Source: Deltaproteobacteria bacterium (lineage in GTDB: Bacteria > Myxococcota > Myxococcia > SLRQ01). Taken from it: 64,000 nt of DNA. The stretch lies in assembly GCA_029210625.1 (NCBI GenBank), contig JARGFU010000011.1, positions 62,001 to 126,000 on the forward strand, written 5' to 3'. The notes under the pieces were generated by a model, which worked only from the letters and a program-made list of their open reading frames with translations, did not search any database and was not told the DNA's origin. The position numbers were made by a program, and so were the translations under genes. Each line of letters starts with the position of its first letter. The stretch's first letter is position 1. This document shows, piece after piece, positions 18,506 to 26,144 of this stretch.

Positions 18506-19588
18506 ATGGACGGAAGAACGACGAGAGCCCTGCTGCTGTCCCTCCTGTGCTCGCTGCTCCTCGCCCCGGTGGCCGGCTGCTTCCCCGAGGGAGAGGGAGA
18601 CGGCGCGGACGGCGGCGGAGGCCTCGACGCCTCCCTCGACGCCGGCCCCGGGGACGGTGGGGATCAGAGCGACGCGGGTGAGGACGGCGGCGCGGCCGAC
18701 GCGGGCGCCGGTGACGGCGGCGACGACGGCGGCACGGCGGCAGCCGATCCGGGCGCGGCAGGCCCCTTCCCCCACACCCTCCTGACCGACTCGGTGACCC
18801 GGGGCGGCCGGACGATAGCGGTGGCCGCCTACCTCCCCACCCGCAGCAGCCTCTCCCACCTGATCCTCTTCCTGCCGGGCTTCCAGCTCGAGTCCTCGCG
18901 CTACGCGGCCCACTGCGAGCACCTGGCCAGCCAGGGCTTCGCGGTGGTGCGCGCCGATCCGCCCGCCGCGCTCTTCTCGGTGAGCCACACCGAGATGCGC
19001 GACGACGGGATCGCCGTGCTCGACTGGGCCTTCGCCACCTTCGGCGCGACCCTCACCGGAGAGGTCGGGGTCGGCGGCCACAGCCTGGGCGGCAAGGTCG
19101 CCACCATGATCGCTGCCGCCGACGGCCGGGTGAGCGCCCTGCTGGCCCTCGATCCGGTCAACGGCGGTGATCCGATCTCGGGCTACACCGCCGAGCTGCC
19201 GGACATCGTGCCCGACCTGACCTCGACCCTCACGATCCCGGTGGGGTACCTCGGCGAGACCACCAACGGCACCGGCGGCGGACTCTCCCCCGCCTGCGCG
19301 CCCCTCGATCAGAACTTCCAGACCTTCTACGAGAGCTCCACCGGCGCCCCCTGGGCGGCGGAGTGGACGCTCGAGGGCGCCGACCACATGGACTTCGTCC
19401 ACGACGTGAGCGGCTGCGGCTTCGTCTGCACCGCCTGCCCCGACGGCACGGCGGACACCGCCGCGGTGCAGGCCACCACCGACCTGCTGGGCGCGGCCTT
19501 CTTCCGCCGCCACCTGGACGGCGAGGCCGCGATGGATCCCTACCTGGTGGGCGCCGCGCTCCCGGCCGGCGTCACCCTGCGCTTCTGA
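18506..19588 (+). CDS. Lipoprotein alpha/beta hydrolase, dienelactone hydrolase/chlorophyllase-like
   Basis: A 360-residue lipoprotein with signal peptide ending in lipobox VAGC. A D/G/A-rich linker spans residues about 28-85. The rest is an alpha/beta hydrolase: LILFLPGFQLES as oxyanion region, nucleophile elbow GHSLGGK (about residue 195), a later Asp, and candidate His in GADHMDFVHDV (about 293). Cysteines near the C-terminus (CGFVCTAC) may form disulfides. The fold resembles chlorophyllase/dienelactone hydrolase esterases. The substrate is unknown; surface ester hydrolysis is the safest reading. The stop overlaps the ATG of the ROK kinase (TGATG), so both are in one transcript. Confidence 0.83.
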   Translation: MDGRTTRALLLSLLCSLLLAPVAGCFPEGEGDGADGGGGLDASLDAGPGDGGDQSDAGEDGGAADAGAGDGGDDGGTAAADPGAAGPFPHTLLTDSVTRGGRTIAVAAYLPTRSSLSHLILFLPGFQLESSRYAAHCEHLASQGFAVVRADPPAALFSVSHTEMRDDGIAVLDWAFATFGATLTGEVGVGGHSLGGKVATMIAAADGRVSALLALDPVNGGDPISGYTAELPDIVPDLTSTLTIPVGYLGETTNGTGGGLSPACAPLDQNFQTFYESSTGAPWAAEWTLEGADHMDFVHDVSGCGFVCTACPDGTADTAAVQATTDLLGAAFFRRHLDGEAAMDPYLVGAALPAGVTLRF

Positions 19589-20550
19589 TGGGCAGCGCGC
19601 GCCTCGCCGGCATCGACATCGGCGGAACGAAGCTCTACGCCCTCGTCACCGACGCCGAGGGCAAGATCCTCGGGCGAGCCAAGAAGAAGACCCGGCCGAA
19701 GAAGGGCTACGCGGCGGTGCTGGAGCGGGTCGAGGCCTGCTTCGCCGAGGCGCTGGAGGCGGCGGGCGTGGCGCGCGAGGCCATCACGGCGGTGGGCGTC
19801 GGGGCGCCGAGCGCCATCACCCCGGCCGGCGTGGCCGTGGACGCCCCGAACCTGGGCTGGAAGGACGCCCCCCTGGCCCGGGATCTCGAGGCCCTCCTGG
19901 GCCGGCCGGTGCGCCTCGACAACGACTGCAACTGCGGCGCCCTGGGCGAGCTGAGCTTCGGCGCCGGCCGGGGCCACGCGAGCCTGGTCGGCCTCTTCGT
20001 CGGCACCGGCCTGGGCGGGGGCATCGTCCACGAGGGGAAGGTGCTGCGCGGCCACACCGGCCTGGCCGCCGAGCTGGGGCACCTGGTGATCCGCCACGGC
20101 GGGCGCACCTGCGGCTGCGGCCGCGAGGGCTGCCTGGAGGCCTACGCCTCGAAGACCGCGATGGGCCGGCGCCTGAGACGCGCCGTGGAGAAGGAGGGGC
20201 GCCCCACCCTGCTGACCGAGCTGGGCGTCGAGGACCTCGGCAGCCTGCGCAGCGGCCTGCTCGCCCGCGCCTACCGGGAGGGCGACGCCCTGACCCGCGA
20301 GGTGGTGGACGAGGCCGCCGACTACCTCGGCGCCGGCGTCGCCTCGGTCATCACCGCCCTGGGGCCCGAGATCGTCGTCCTGGGCGGCGGCGTGATGGAG
20401 GCCCTGGGCGAGGAGCTCCTCCCCCTCGTCCGCGCCTCCGCGCGGCGCTCGACCTTCCCCGACGCCGCCTTCGCGGCGACCCCGATCGAGCTGGGCACCC
20501 TCGGCGACGACGCCGTCGCCCTCGGGGCCGTGGCCCTGGCCCGGACCTGA
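19588..20550 (+). CDS. ROK-family sugar kinase (glucokinase-like)
   Basis: A 320-residue kinase from ATG 19588 (MGSARLAGIDIGGTK). The frame is open upstream but that region is a shadow. DIGGTK (about 9-14) is the first phosphate loop, LDNDCNCGALGE includes the catalytic Asp, VGTGLGGGIVHEGK the second phosphate loop, and ELGHLVIRHGG plus CGCGREGCLE (about 172-181) is the ROK zinc signature with three cysteines. VVLGGGVMEA closes the fold. This makes it a zinc-containing ROK kinase, most likely glucokinase, which would commit glucose to glycolysis. The specific sugar is inferred from the family. It is translationally coupled to the upstream lipoprotein hydrolase. Confidence 0.9.
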   Translation: MGSARLAGIDIGGTKLYALVTDAEGKILGRAKKKTRPKKGYAAVLERVEACFAEALEAAGVAREAITAVGVGAPSAITPAGVAVDAPNLGWKDAPLARDLEALLGRPVRLDNDCNCGALGELSFGAGRGHASLVGLFVGTGLGGGIVHEGKVLRGHTGLAAELGHLVIRHGGRTCGCGREGCLEAYASKTAMGRRLRRAVEKEGRPTLLTELGVEDLGSLRSGLLARAYREGDALTREVVDEAADYLGAGVASVITALGPEIVVLGGGVMEALGEELLPLVRASARRSTFPDAAFAATPIELGTLGDDAVALGAVALART

Positions 20551-20577
20551 AGCCCGGGCGGGCAGGCCCCCCTCGCC

Positions 20578-20802
20578 TCAGCCCGCGGCCGGATCCCCGC
20601 CTTCGCCTCCCACCCCGGGGGACCGGAGCACGCCCGTCCCCGAGCGGATCGCCTGGCAGACGACCTCCATCATCTGCTCCAGGTTGGCCAGGCGGACCAG
20701 CAAGACCGCGTGCTTGGTCCTCGAGGGGCAGGCGGTCTGGATCTGCAGCAGCTGCAGCTCCAGCCGCTCGAGCCTCTTCTCCAGCTCCTCCCGCTCCACC
20801 AT
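20578..20802 (-). CDS. Small hypothetical protein with coiled-coil start
   Basis: A 74-residue protein (MVEREELEKRLERLELQLLQ). The first 25 residues have heptad Leu/Glu/Arg spacing, suggesting a coiled coil; the middle is helical (LLVRLANLEQMMEVVCQAI) and the tail is Gly-rich and disordered. Two cysteines are present but not paired as CxxC. It is convergent with the ROK kinase (27 bp) and lies downstream of gshB on the same strand, separated by a 120-bp region with palindromes at 20832-20853. No known family recognised. Coding status is supported by composition and a reasonable ATG, not by homology. Confidence 0.5.
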   Translation of the reverse strand: MVEREELEKRLERLELQLLQIQTACPSRTKHAVLLVRLANLEQMMEVVCQAIRSGTGVLRSPGVGGEGGDPAAG

Positions 20803-20831
20803 CGCCGCACCCCCTCATCCGCACAGAACGA

Positions 20832-20853
20832 GTTCAATGAACGGGTTCAACCC
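20832..20853. promoter_or_regulatory. Overlapping palindromes, possible operator
   Basis: GTTCA-A-TGAAC is followed directly by GGGTT-C-AACCC. The half-sites GTTCA (20832), TGAAC (20838) and GTTCA (20845) alternate in orientation. The cluster lies 30-51 bp upstream of the small gene starting at 20802, an expected operator or promoter position. The protein that binds is unknown. Confidence 0.35.
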
Positions 20854-20922
20854 TAGGTCCGGCGCACGCTCCCGTCAGGCCCGGGGCAGAAGAATCTCGC
20901 CCCGCGACCCCGCCCGCCCGGG

Positions 20923-21870
20923 CTACTGCCGCTCGATCCAGTCGAAGAGGGCGGCGCTGACGTCGATGTCGCAGAGGTTCTTCACCTCCTGGACGCCGGT
21001 GGGGCTGGTGACGTTCACCTCGGTGAGCTTGCCGCCGATGACGTCGATGCCGGCGAAGACGATGCCGTCCTGCTTCAGGCGCGGCGCCAGCGCGGCGCAG
21101 ATCCGCCGGTCGTGCTCGTCGATGGGCGAGGGCACGGTGGCCGCGCCGACGTGGATGTTGCCGCGGTGCTCGCCCTCGGGGGGCACGCGCAGGATGGCGC
21201 CGAGGGGCTCGCCATCGACGAGGAGCACCCGCTTGTCGCCCTCGGGGGCCTGGGGGATGTAGCCCTGGGCCACGCAGAGGCGGCGCCCGTCCTCGGTGGA
21301 GACCTCGAGCAGCGCCCGGCGGTTGGGATCGTCGGCCCGCACCACGAAGACGCCGTAGCCGCCCATCAGATCGACGGGCTTCACGACGATCTTGCCGCCC
21401 TGCGCCTCGAGGAAGCGCTCGATCCTCGCGATGTCCCGGCTGATGAGGGTCGGCGGGGTGAGCTCGGGGAAGTGGAGGGTGTAGAGCTTCTCGGAGGCGG
21501 AGCGGATGCCGCGCGGCGCGTTGATCACCAGGGTGCTCGCCGGATCGACGACGTCGAGCATCCAGGTGAGCTCGACGTAGCGCATGTCGAAGGGCGGATC
21601 GGTGCGCACGAAGCAGACCACGTGATCCTGGATGGGCCCGTCCTGCATCTCACCGAGGTGGATGTGCTCCGGCGGCGCCCGGCGCTCGACCCGGGCGGGC
21701 TGCCAGCGGGCGCCCGTCACCCCGCCCTCGTGCCAGACCCACTCCCGCCGGGTGTGGGCCAGCGTGTAGCCGCGAGCCTGGGCCTCGAGCATGAAGGCGA
21801 AGGTGGTGTCCCGATCGATCGAGATCTTCTCGGGCGGATCCATGATGAAGAGGATCGACTTGCCGGCCAT
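20923..21870 (-). CDS. gshB: Glutathione synthetase
   Basis: A 315-residue protein, matching the usual length of bacterial GshB (about 316). The start is ATG 21870 (MAGKSILFIMDPPEKISIDR); a longer open frame upstream is the shadow of the membrane gene. MDPPEKISIDRDTTFAFM is the family N-terminal signature, INAPRGIRSASEKLYTLHFP and KIVVKPVDLMGGYGVFVV belong to the ATP-grasp core, and FAGIDVIGGKLTEVNVTSPTG is the C-terminal ligand loop. It joins gamma-glutamylcysteine and glycine with ATP in the cytoplasm. The EI24-like gene ends 14 bp upstream of its start, and the gamma-glutamylcysteine ligase is divergent nearby, so the locus covers the complete glutathione pathway. Confidence 0.95.
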   Translation of the reverse strand: MAGKSILFIMDPPEKISIDRDTTFAFMLEAQARGYTLAHTRREWVWHEGGVTGARWQPARVERRAPPEHIHLGEMQDGPIQDHVVCFVRTDPPFDMRYVELTWMLDVVDPASTLVINAPRGIRSASEKLYTLHFPELTPPTLISRDIARIERFLEAQGGKIVVKPVDLMGGYGVFVVRADDPNRRALLEVSTEDGRRLCVAQGYIPQAPEGDKRVLLVDGEPLGAILRVPPEGEHRGNIHVGAATVPSPIDEHDRRICAALAPRLKQDGIVFAGIDVIGGKLTEVNVTSPTGVQEVKNLCDIDVSAALFDWIERQ

Positions 21871-21884
21871 GGACTCGTCCCTTT

Positions 21885-22712
21885 TCAGGCGCGGGGCGCG
21901 GGCAGGGCGCCGTGCTGCTTCAGGCGGGTGTAGAGGAGGGTCCCGCCGACGACGCCCACCGGGATGAAGAGCAGGTTCATCAGGGGCACCATCAGCAGGA
22001 GGAAGATCCCGCCGCCGAAGCCCAGGCAGAGGGCGTAGTTGGCGCGGACGGTCTTGAAGACGTGGGAGAAGCCGAAGCGGTGACGTCCCATGGCGTACTC
22101 GAGGTACTCGGCCGACATCCAGCTCATGGTGTAGGTCGGCGCCAGGACCGGAGCCAGGATCTGCCCGACCACGGGGATCAAACCGAAGAGGAAGATGATC
22201 AGCAGCCCCCCGTAGAGGAGGGCCAGCCGCCCGAGGCTCATCCCCACCGCCGAGAGGATCTCGCCGACGAAGCGCCCCATGTTGAAGGGCTCCTCGGCGT
22301 AGTCCCCGGTGAGGGTGCGCTCGGTGCGGGCCGAGAGCGAGTCGTTGAAGGGCGCCGAGACCACCGCCGGGAAGGTCAGGGCCCCGACCACGAAGCAGAG
22401 GGCGAAGACCAGGACGTAGAGGGGCCACCAGAGGATCTGCCAGTACCACTCGGGGGGCTTCGCCCAGATCAGGGCGACGAGGTCGTCGTTGTAGGTACCC
22501 AGCAGCCCCACCACCACCGAGAGCAGCACGAGGGTGATGACGATGGGGACCAGGGCGAAGGTCCAGAGCCGGGGGTGCTCGACCATCAGGCCGAGGGCCT
22601 GGAAGGGGATCGTGAAGCCCCGGATCAGGCGGGTGAAGACTCCCCCGCTGGTGGGGTCGGGCAGGGCCCGGGTCTCGGCGGCGACGTCGCGTGGCATGGG
22701 CTCGGGCATCAT
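21885..22712 (-). CDS. EI24/CysZ-like inner membrane protein
   Basis: A 275-residue membrane protein with about four to six hydrophobic segments (about 48-70, 92-118, 165-190, 230-258). The pattern MVEHPRLWTFALVPIVITL at the start, PAVVSAPFNDSLSARTERTL in the first loop and the YAMGRHRFGFSHVFKTVRAN loop fits the EI24 family, which includes the sulfate permease CysZ. Position directly ahead of gshB suggests a role in sulfur supply or thiol metabolism, though many EI24 proteins have no proven substrate. Alternative starts are ATG 22709 or 22697. It is divergent from gshA across 120 bp. Confidence 0.85.
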   Translation of the reverse strand: MMPEPMPRDVAAETRALPDPTSGGVFTRLIRGFTIPFQALGLMVEHPRLWTFALVPIVITLVLLSVVVGLLGTYNDDLVALIWAKPPEWYWQILWWPLYVLVFALCFVVGALTFPAVVSAPFNDSLSARTERTLTGDYAEEPFNMGRFVGEILSAVGMSLGRLALLYGGLLIIFLFGLIPVVGQILAPVLAPTYTMSWMSAEYLEYAMGRHRFGFSHVFKTVRANYALCLGFGGGIFLLLMVPLMNLLFIPVGVVGGTLLYTRLKQHGALPAPRA

Positions 22713-22832
22713 AGTGGCTCTCTCGGGCCCCGGGCCAACCCAAAGGCCCCGGGGAAATCCGGAGGTAGCGCCGCGCCCCCCGCGGCTCTACCCTGCGGGT
22801 CCGCTCCCGGCTCCTTCTCTGGAAGATCTGAC

Positions 22833-24200
22833 ATGTCCTCTCCGACCAGCGCCCCCGACCAGACCCCGATCATCGAGAGCATCGGCCAGCTCGAGGCCTA
22901 CTTCCGGGGGCACGAGAAGCCCCGGGACGCGTTTCGGGTCGGGATGGAGCACGAGAAGGTCGGTCTCTCCAGCTCTACGCTCCAGCCCCTGGCCTATTTC
23001 GGCCCGGGCGGCATCGAGGAGGTGCTGAAGCGCGGGGTCGAAGAGGCCGGCTTCGAGCCGATCTACGAGCACGAGGCCATCATCGGCCTGAAGCGGGACG
23101 GGACCTCGGTCACCCTCGAGCCCGGCGGGCAGCTCGAGCTCTCCGGCGCGATCCTCGAGGACAACCACGCCACCTGCAAGGAGCTCACCGAGCACGCCGC
23201 CCTCGTCCACCGGATCGGTGACGATCTGGGCATCCTCTGGCTGGGCACGGGGCACCACCCCTTCGCCCGCCGGGAGGACATCCACTGGATGCCCAAGGGG
23301 CGCTACGCGATCATGCGCAGCTACCTGCCCACCCGCGGCGGCCGCGCCCTGGACATGATGCTGCGCACCGGCACCGTGCAGGCGAACTACGACTACGCCT
23401 CCGAGGAGGACATGGTCCGCAAGATGCGGGCGGCGCTCTCGGTGACCTCGCTGGTGAGCGCCATCTACGCGAACTCCCCGCTGGTCGAGGGCAAGCTCAC
23501 CGGCTGGGTGAGCGAGCGGCAGCGGATCTGGCTGGACGTGGATCCCGACCGCACGGGCCTCTTGCCCTTCGTCTTCGACGAGGACTTCGGCTACCAGCGC
23601 TACCTGGAGTGGGCCCTCGACGTGCCCATGTTCTTCCTGCGGCGGCGGGGGCAGTTCCTCTCCAAGATCTGCGGGGTGCCCTTCCGCCGCTTCCTCGAGG
23701 AGGGCTTCGAGGGCATCCAGCCGAGGATGGGGGACTTCGAGGACCACCTCACCACCCTCTTCCCCGAGGTGCGGCTCAAGGGCTACCTCGAGGTGCGCGG
23801 CGCCGACGGCTGCCGCCGGGACCTCAACTGCGCCCTGCCCGCCCTCTGGAAGGGCATCCTCTACGACGACGACGCCTCGGAGGCCGCGATCGCCCTGATG
23901 GCCGACGTCGACGCCCGCGGGCGCGAGCGCCTGCGCGAGGCCGTGGCCCGGGAGGGCCTCGAGGCGAAGGTGGATCAGGTGAACGTCCTCGAGCGCGCGC
24001 GGGAGCTGCTGGCGATCAGCCAGGAGGGCCTGAAGCGGCAGGCCTGCCTCGACGCCAACGGCCGGGACGAGCGGGTCTACCTGGAGGAGGTCGACCGGAT
24101 CCTCTCCCTCGGCAAGAGCCCGGGGCACCTGGTCGCCGAGTTCTGGCAGAAGGACTGGGGGGCGCATCCCGAGCGCCTCGCCGAGCACTGCAAGTTCTGA
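22833..24200 (+). CDS. gshA: Glutamate-cysteine ligase, plant/alphaproteobacterial type
   Basis: A 455-residue enzyme from ATG 22833. The family signatures are clear: FRVGMEHEKVGL near the N-terminus, ISGAILED-type ATP motif seen here as LSGAILEDNHATCKEL, GTGHHPFARREDIHWMPKGR, MLRTGTVQANYDY, YANSPLVEG and RQRIWLDVDPDRTGLLP. This is the plant-type class, not the E. coli GshA class. It makes gamma-glutamylcysteine from Glu, Cys and ATP, the rate-limiting step of glutathione synthesis. GshB is on the opposite strand about 1 kb away. A TACCCT -10-like box at 22789 lies upstream. Cytoplasmic. Confidence 0.95.
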   Translation: MSSPTSAPDQTPIIESIGQLEAYFRGHEKPRDAFRVGMEHEKVGLSSSTLQPLAYFGPGGIEEVLKRGVEEAGFEPIYEHEAIIGLKRDGTSVTLEPGGQLELSGAILEDNHATCKELTEHAALVHRIGDDLGILWLGTGHHPFARREDIHWMPKGRYAIMRSYLPTRGGRALDMMLRTGTVQANYDYASEEDMVRKMRAALSVTSLVSAIYANSPLVEGKLTGWVSERQRIWLDVDPDRTGLLPFVFDEDFGYQRYLEWALDVPMFFLRRRGQFLSKICGVPFRRFLEEGFEGIQPRMGDFEDHLTTLFPEVRLKGYLEVRGADGCRRDLNCALPALWKGILYDDDASEAAIALMADVDARGRERLREAVAREGLEAKVDQVNVLERARELLAISQEGLKRQACLDANGRDERVYLEEVDRILSLGKSPGHLVAEFWQKDWGAHPERLAEHCKF

Positions 24201-24204
24201 TTGC

Positions 24205-24233
24205 GTAATACGATTCTGACTGGTACGTATTAC
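24205..24233. promoter_or_regulatory. Palindromic operator of the toxin-antitoxin pair
   Basis: GTAATACG (24205-24212) and CGTATTAC (24226-24233) are perfect inverted repeats 21 bp apart start to start, two turns of DNA. The site is strikingly AT-rich for this chromosome and ends 2 bp before ATG 24236. Ribbon-helix-helix antitoxins usually bind such sites and repress their own operon. Confidence 0.75.
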
Positions 24234-24235
24234 TC

Positions 24236-24475
24236 ATGAGAGAGCCGATGCGGACGATCTCCCTGAAGATTCCGGCGCGCCTCGACCGCCTGCTGACGGT
24301 CCTGGCCCGGCGCCGCGGCACCTCGCGCTCAGCCGTGCTTCGGGAGGCGCTCGATGCCCTGGCCGGTATCGAGGAGCACTCCTTCGCCGCGGGCGCCGCG
24401 GACCTGGCGGGGCGTGTCGAGGGACCATCGGACCTCTCCACCTCCGAGCGCCACCTCGAGGGTTTCGGCGAGTGA
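24236..24475 (+). CDS. Ribbon-helix-helix antitoxin
   Basis: A 79-residue protein from ATG 24236; ATG 24248 (MRTISLKIPARL, preceded by a GAGAG ribosome site) is equally possible and would leave the palindrome in the leader. The N-terminal strand RTISLKIPARLDRLLTVLA and TSRSAVLREALDAL match the ribbon-helix-helix fold of VapB/CopG-type antitoxins. The C-terminal half is acidic and likely unfolded until it binds the toxin. It overlaps the PIN gene by GTGA. Its role is to neutralise the toxin and repress the operon through the inverted repeat just upstream. It is a typical acquired module between core genes. Confidence 0.87.
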   Translation: MREPMRTISLKIPARLDRLLTVLARRRGTSRSAVLREALDALAGIEEHSFAAGAADLAGRVEGPSDLSTSERHLEGFGE

Positions 24476-24885
24476 AGCAGGCCCTGATCGACACGGGCCC
24501 CATCGTCGCCTTCTTGAACCGCCGCGACCGCCATCACGAGTGGGCCCGGACCGAGCTCTCGAGTCTGCGCCCTCCCCTCCTCACCTGCGAGCCCGTCCTG
24601 GCCGAGGCCTGCTTCCTGCTGCGAAACACCGAGGGTGGCGCGGATGCCGTGCTCGAGCTCGTCGCTCGCGACCTGCTGCGGGTGCAGTTCGAGGTCGCCG
24701 AGGAGATCGAGGCCCTCCGCTCCCTGATGAAGAAGTACGCCAGCGTGCCGATGTCCCTCGCCGACGCCTGCCTCGTCCGGGCGACCGAGCTCCACAAGGA
24801 CAGCACCGTGCTCACCCTCGACGAGGACTTCCGCGTCTACCGGCGCAACCGGGGGCAGGCGATCCCGGTGATCATGCCGAGCTAG
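24472..24885 (+). CDS. PIN-domain toxin, VapC-like
   Basis: A 137-residue PIN ribonuclease starting with GTG 24472, coupled to the antitoxin stop (GTGA). The acidic metal-binding residues are in place: D7 (LIDTGP), the glutamate in PVLAEACFLL (about 44), the aspartate in LADACLVR (about 99) and the DEDF segment (about 119). The sequence MSLADACLVRATE is the familiar PIN core. Such toxins cut tRNA or rRNA at defined sites when freed from the antitoxin and slow growth. The specific target cannot be read from sequence. Together with the upstream gene it forms a complete type II toxin-antitoxin system. Confidence 0.88.
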   Translation: MKQALIDTGPIVAFLNRRDRHHEWARTELSSLRPPLLTCEPVLAEACFLLRNTEGGADAVLELVARDLLRVQFEVAEEIEALRSLMKKYASVPMSLADACLVRATELHKDSTVLTLDEDFRVYRRNRGQAIPVIMPS

Positions 24886-24915
24886 AGCGCCGGCGGCCTC
24901 TGCTACACTTCGGAG

Positions 24916-26144
24916 ATGTGGCGGAGGGTGTTGGTGTTGGCGATTACGGCGTTGGTGCTGCCTGTCGCGGCCCGCGCCGAGACGAAGTGCCCGACCGAAC
25001 GGACGGTGCTCTCGAAGTCGCTGCTCCACGGTGCCAGCGGGGAGCTGCTCGGAAGCCTCCTCTCGGGAACCAGGGTCCGCCTCACCGGAGCACTCCATCC
25101 GGACAATCCGAACTGGATGGAGGTCGAGCTTCAGAGTCCCGTGTCCCTTCGAGGTACATCGCCGAGAGGAGGATGACCGCGGGCTCGCCACCCGCGTGCG
25201 TTGCGACGCGCTGACGGGCGCCTCGCCGCTGCCCCTCAAGGAGGCCGGATGTGACGGCATGGCGGTCGGGTGGCCGGACTGGGTGAGCAGCGGGACCACG
25301 GTCGAGCTGGAGAGAGAGAAGCGGCGAGGCCTCAGGAGCTCGGACGAGAAGGAACCCACCATCAAGGTGAAGAGCCGGGATGGCGAACACCTCAAGGAAT
25401 TCTCCAGGGCATCGGGCTACCTCGTGAAAGAAGGTGAAAACCGTGGCCTGGTCGAGGTGGTCCGGATGGACGGCCGGGTCTTTCTGGGTTGGGTCGACAG
25501 CGAGCGATACCGATCCGTTCCCAAGTACCTCGGCGGCGCCTGGTCCCACTTGTGCTGCCCGACTGAAATCGATCCAGCGTGGTCGGGTCACTGGAATCGA
25601 GGCTCCGGCCGGAAGGTCATGGAGGGTCAACAGAGGTTCCTCCGGACCGCGGCTCCGCAATCTGCCCGTTCCCCCGGCGCCGACCCTTCTCACCCATCCA
25701 GCCGATCTCGCTCTGGGATGCGAGGCCATGAAAGTCATCACCAAGGATGCCGAGACGAGGGATCGGCTCTACGCGTTCGTCGGATGCGCGAACCAGGCAG
25801 GTCGGGACAGCTGGATCCAGGCCGGTCCGCTCGTGATCCAGGAGAAGGGAAGGGAGCGCAGGCGGGCGTCGCTCCGAAGTGACGCCAGGTGCTACCTGCT
25901 GGGGCCAGTGGACCTTCGAGGCAAAGAGGCGCCGAAGAGAGGTGACGGGCCGCCCGTCGCCTGGATGAGGCTCTCGGCAACGGAAGACCACCTCCGGATG
26001 CACCTCGAGCTCTCCTCCGCGTCGAAGAGAAGGTTCAAGAACAGGAGTTCGGAAGAGGCCTGCGAGCCGTTCGAGGCCGAGTTCCGGGTCTCGGGTCAGG
26101 AGCTCGAGCTCGTGCGGACTGGCGGGCTCGACGAGACTCGCTAG
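24916..26144 (+). pseudogene. Secreted SH3-like protein gene split over three frames
   Basis: The first part (24916-25176, 86 codons) has a signal peptide MWRRVLVLAITALVLPVAARA and an SH3-like segment (GELLGSLLSGTRVRLTGALH). After about 25150 the protein-like reading continues in the next frame (DDRGLATRVRCDALTG through KYLGGAWSHLCCPTEIDPAW), and after about 25600-25660 in the third frame (LGCEAMKVITKDAETRDRLY to the TAG at 26144). Each piece looks like real protein rather than shadow, so one ancestral gene of about 400 codons is the simplest reading. Two one-base shifts make it broken, or the assembly contains errors. Composition is less GC-rich than neighbours. No known family recognised. 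Confidence 0.6.

Noticed and set aside
20838-20860. tRNA-like TpsiC arm (GGGTTCAACCC)
   Set aside because: No acceptor stem, anticodon arm or CCA fit around it; it is better explained as part of a palindrome cluster.
25082-25744. Minus-strand open frame of 220 codons in the islet
   Set aside because: It has no ribosome site, an Arg/Pro/Gly-rich shadow composition, and is antisense to the more protein-like plus-strand fragments.
24916-26144. Programmed frameshifting
   Set aside because: No slippery heptamer or downstream structure is evident, and two shifts in one gene would be needed. Decay or sequence error is simpler.
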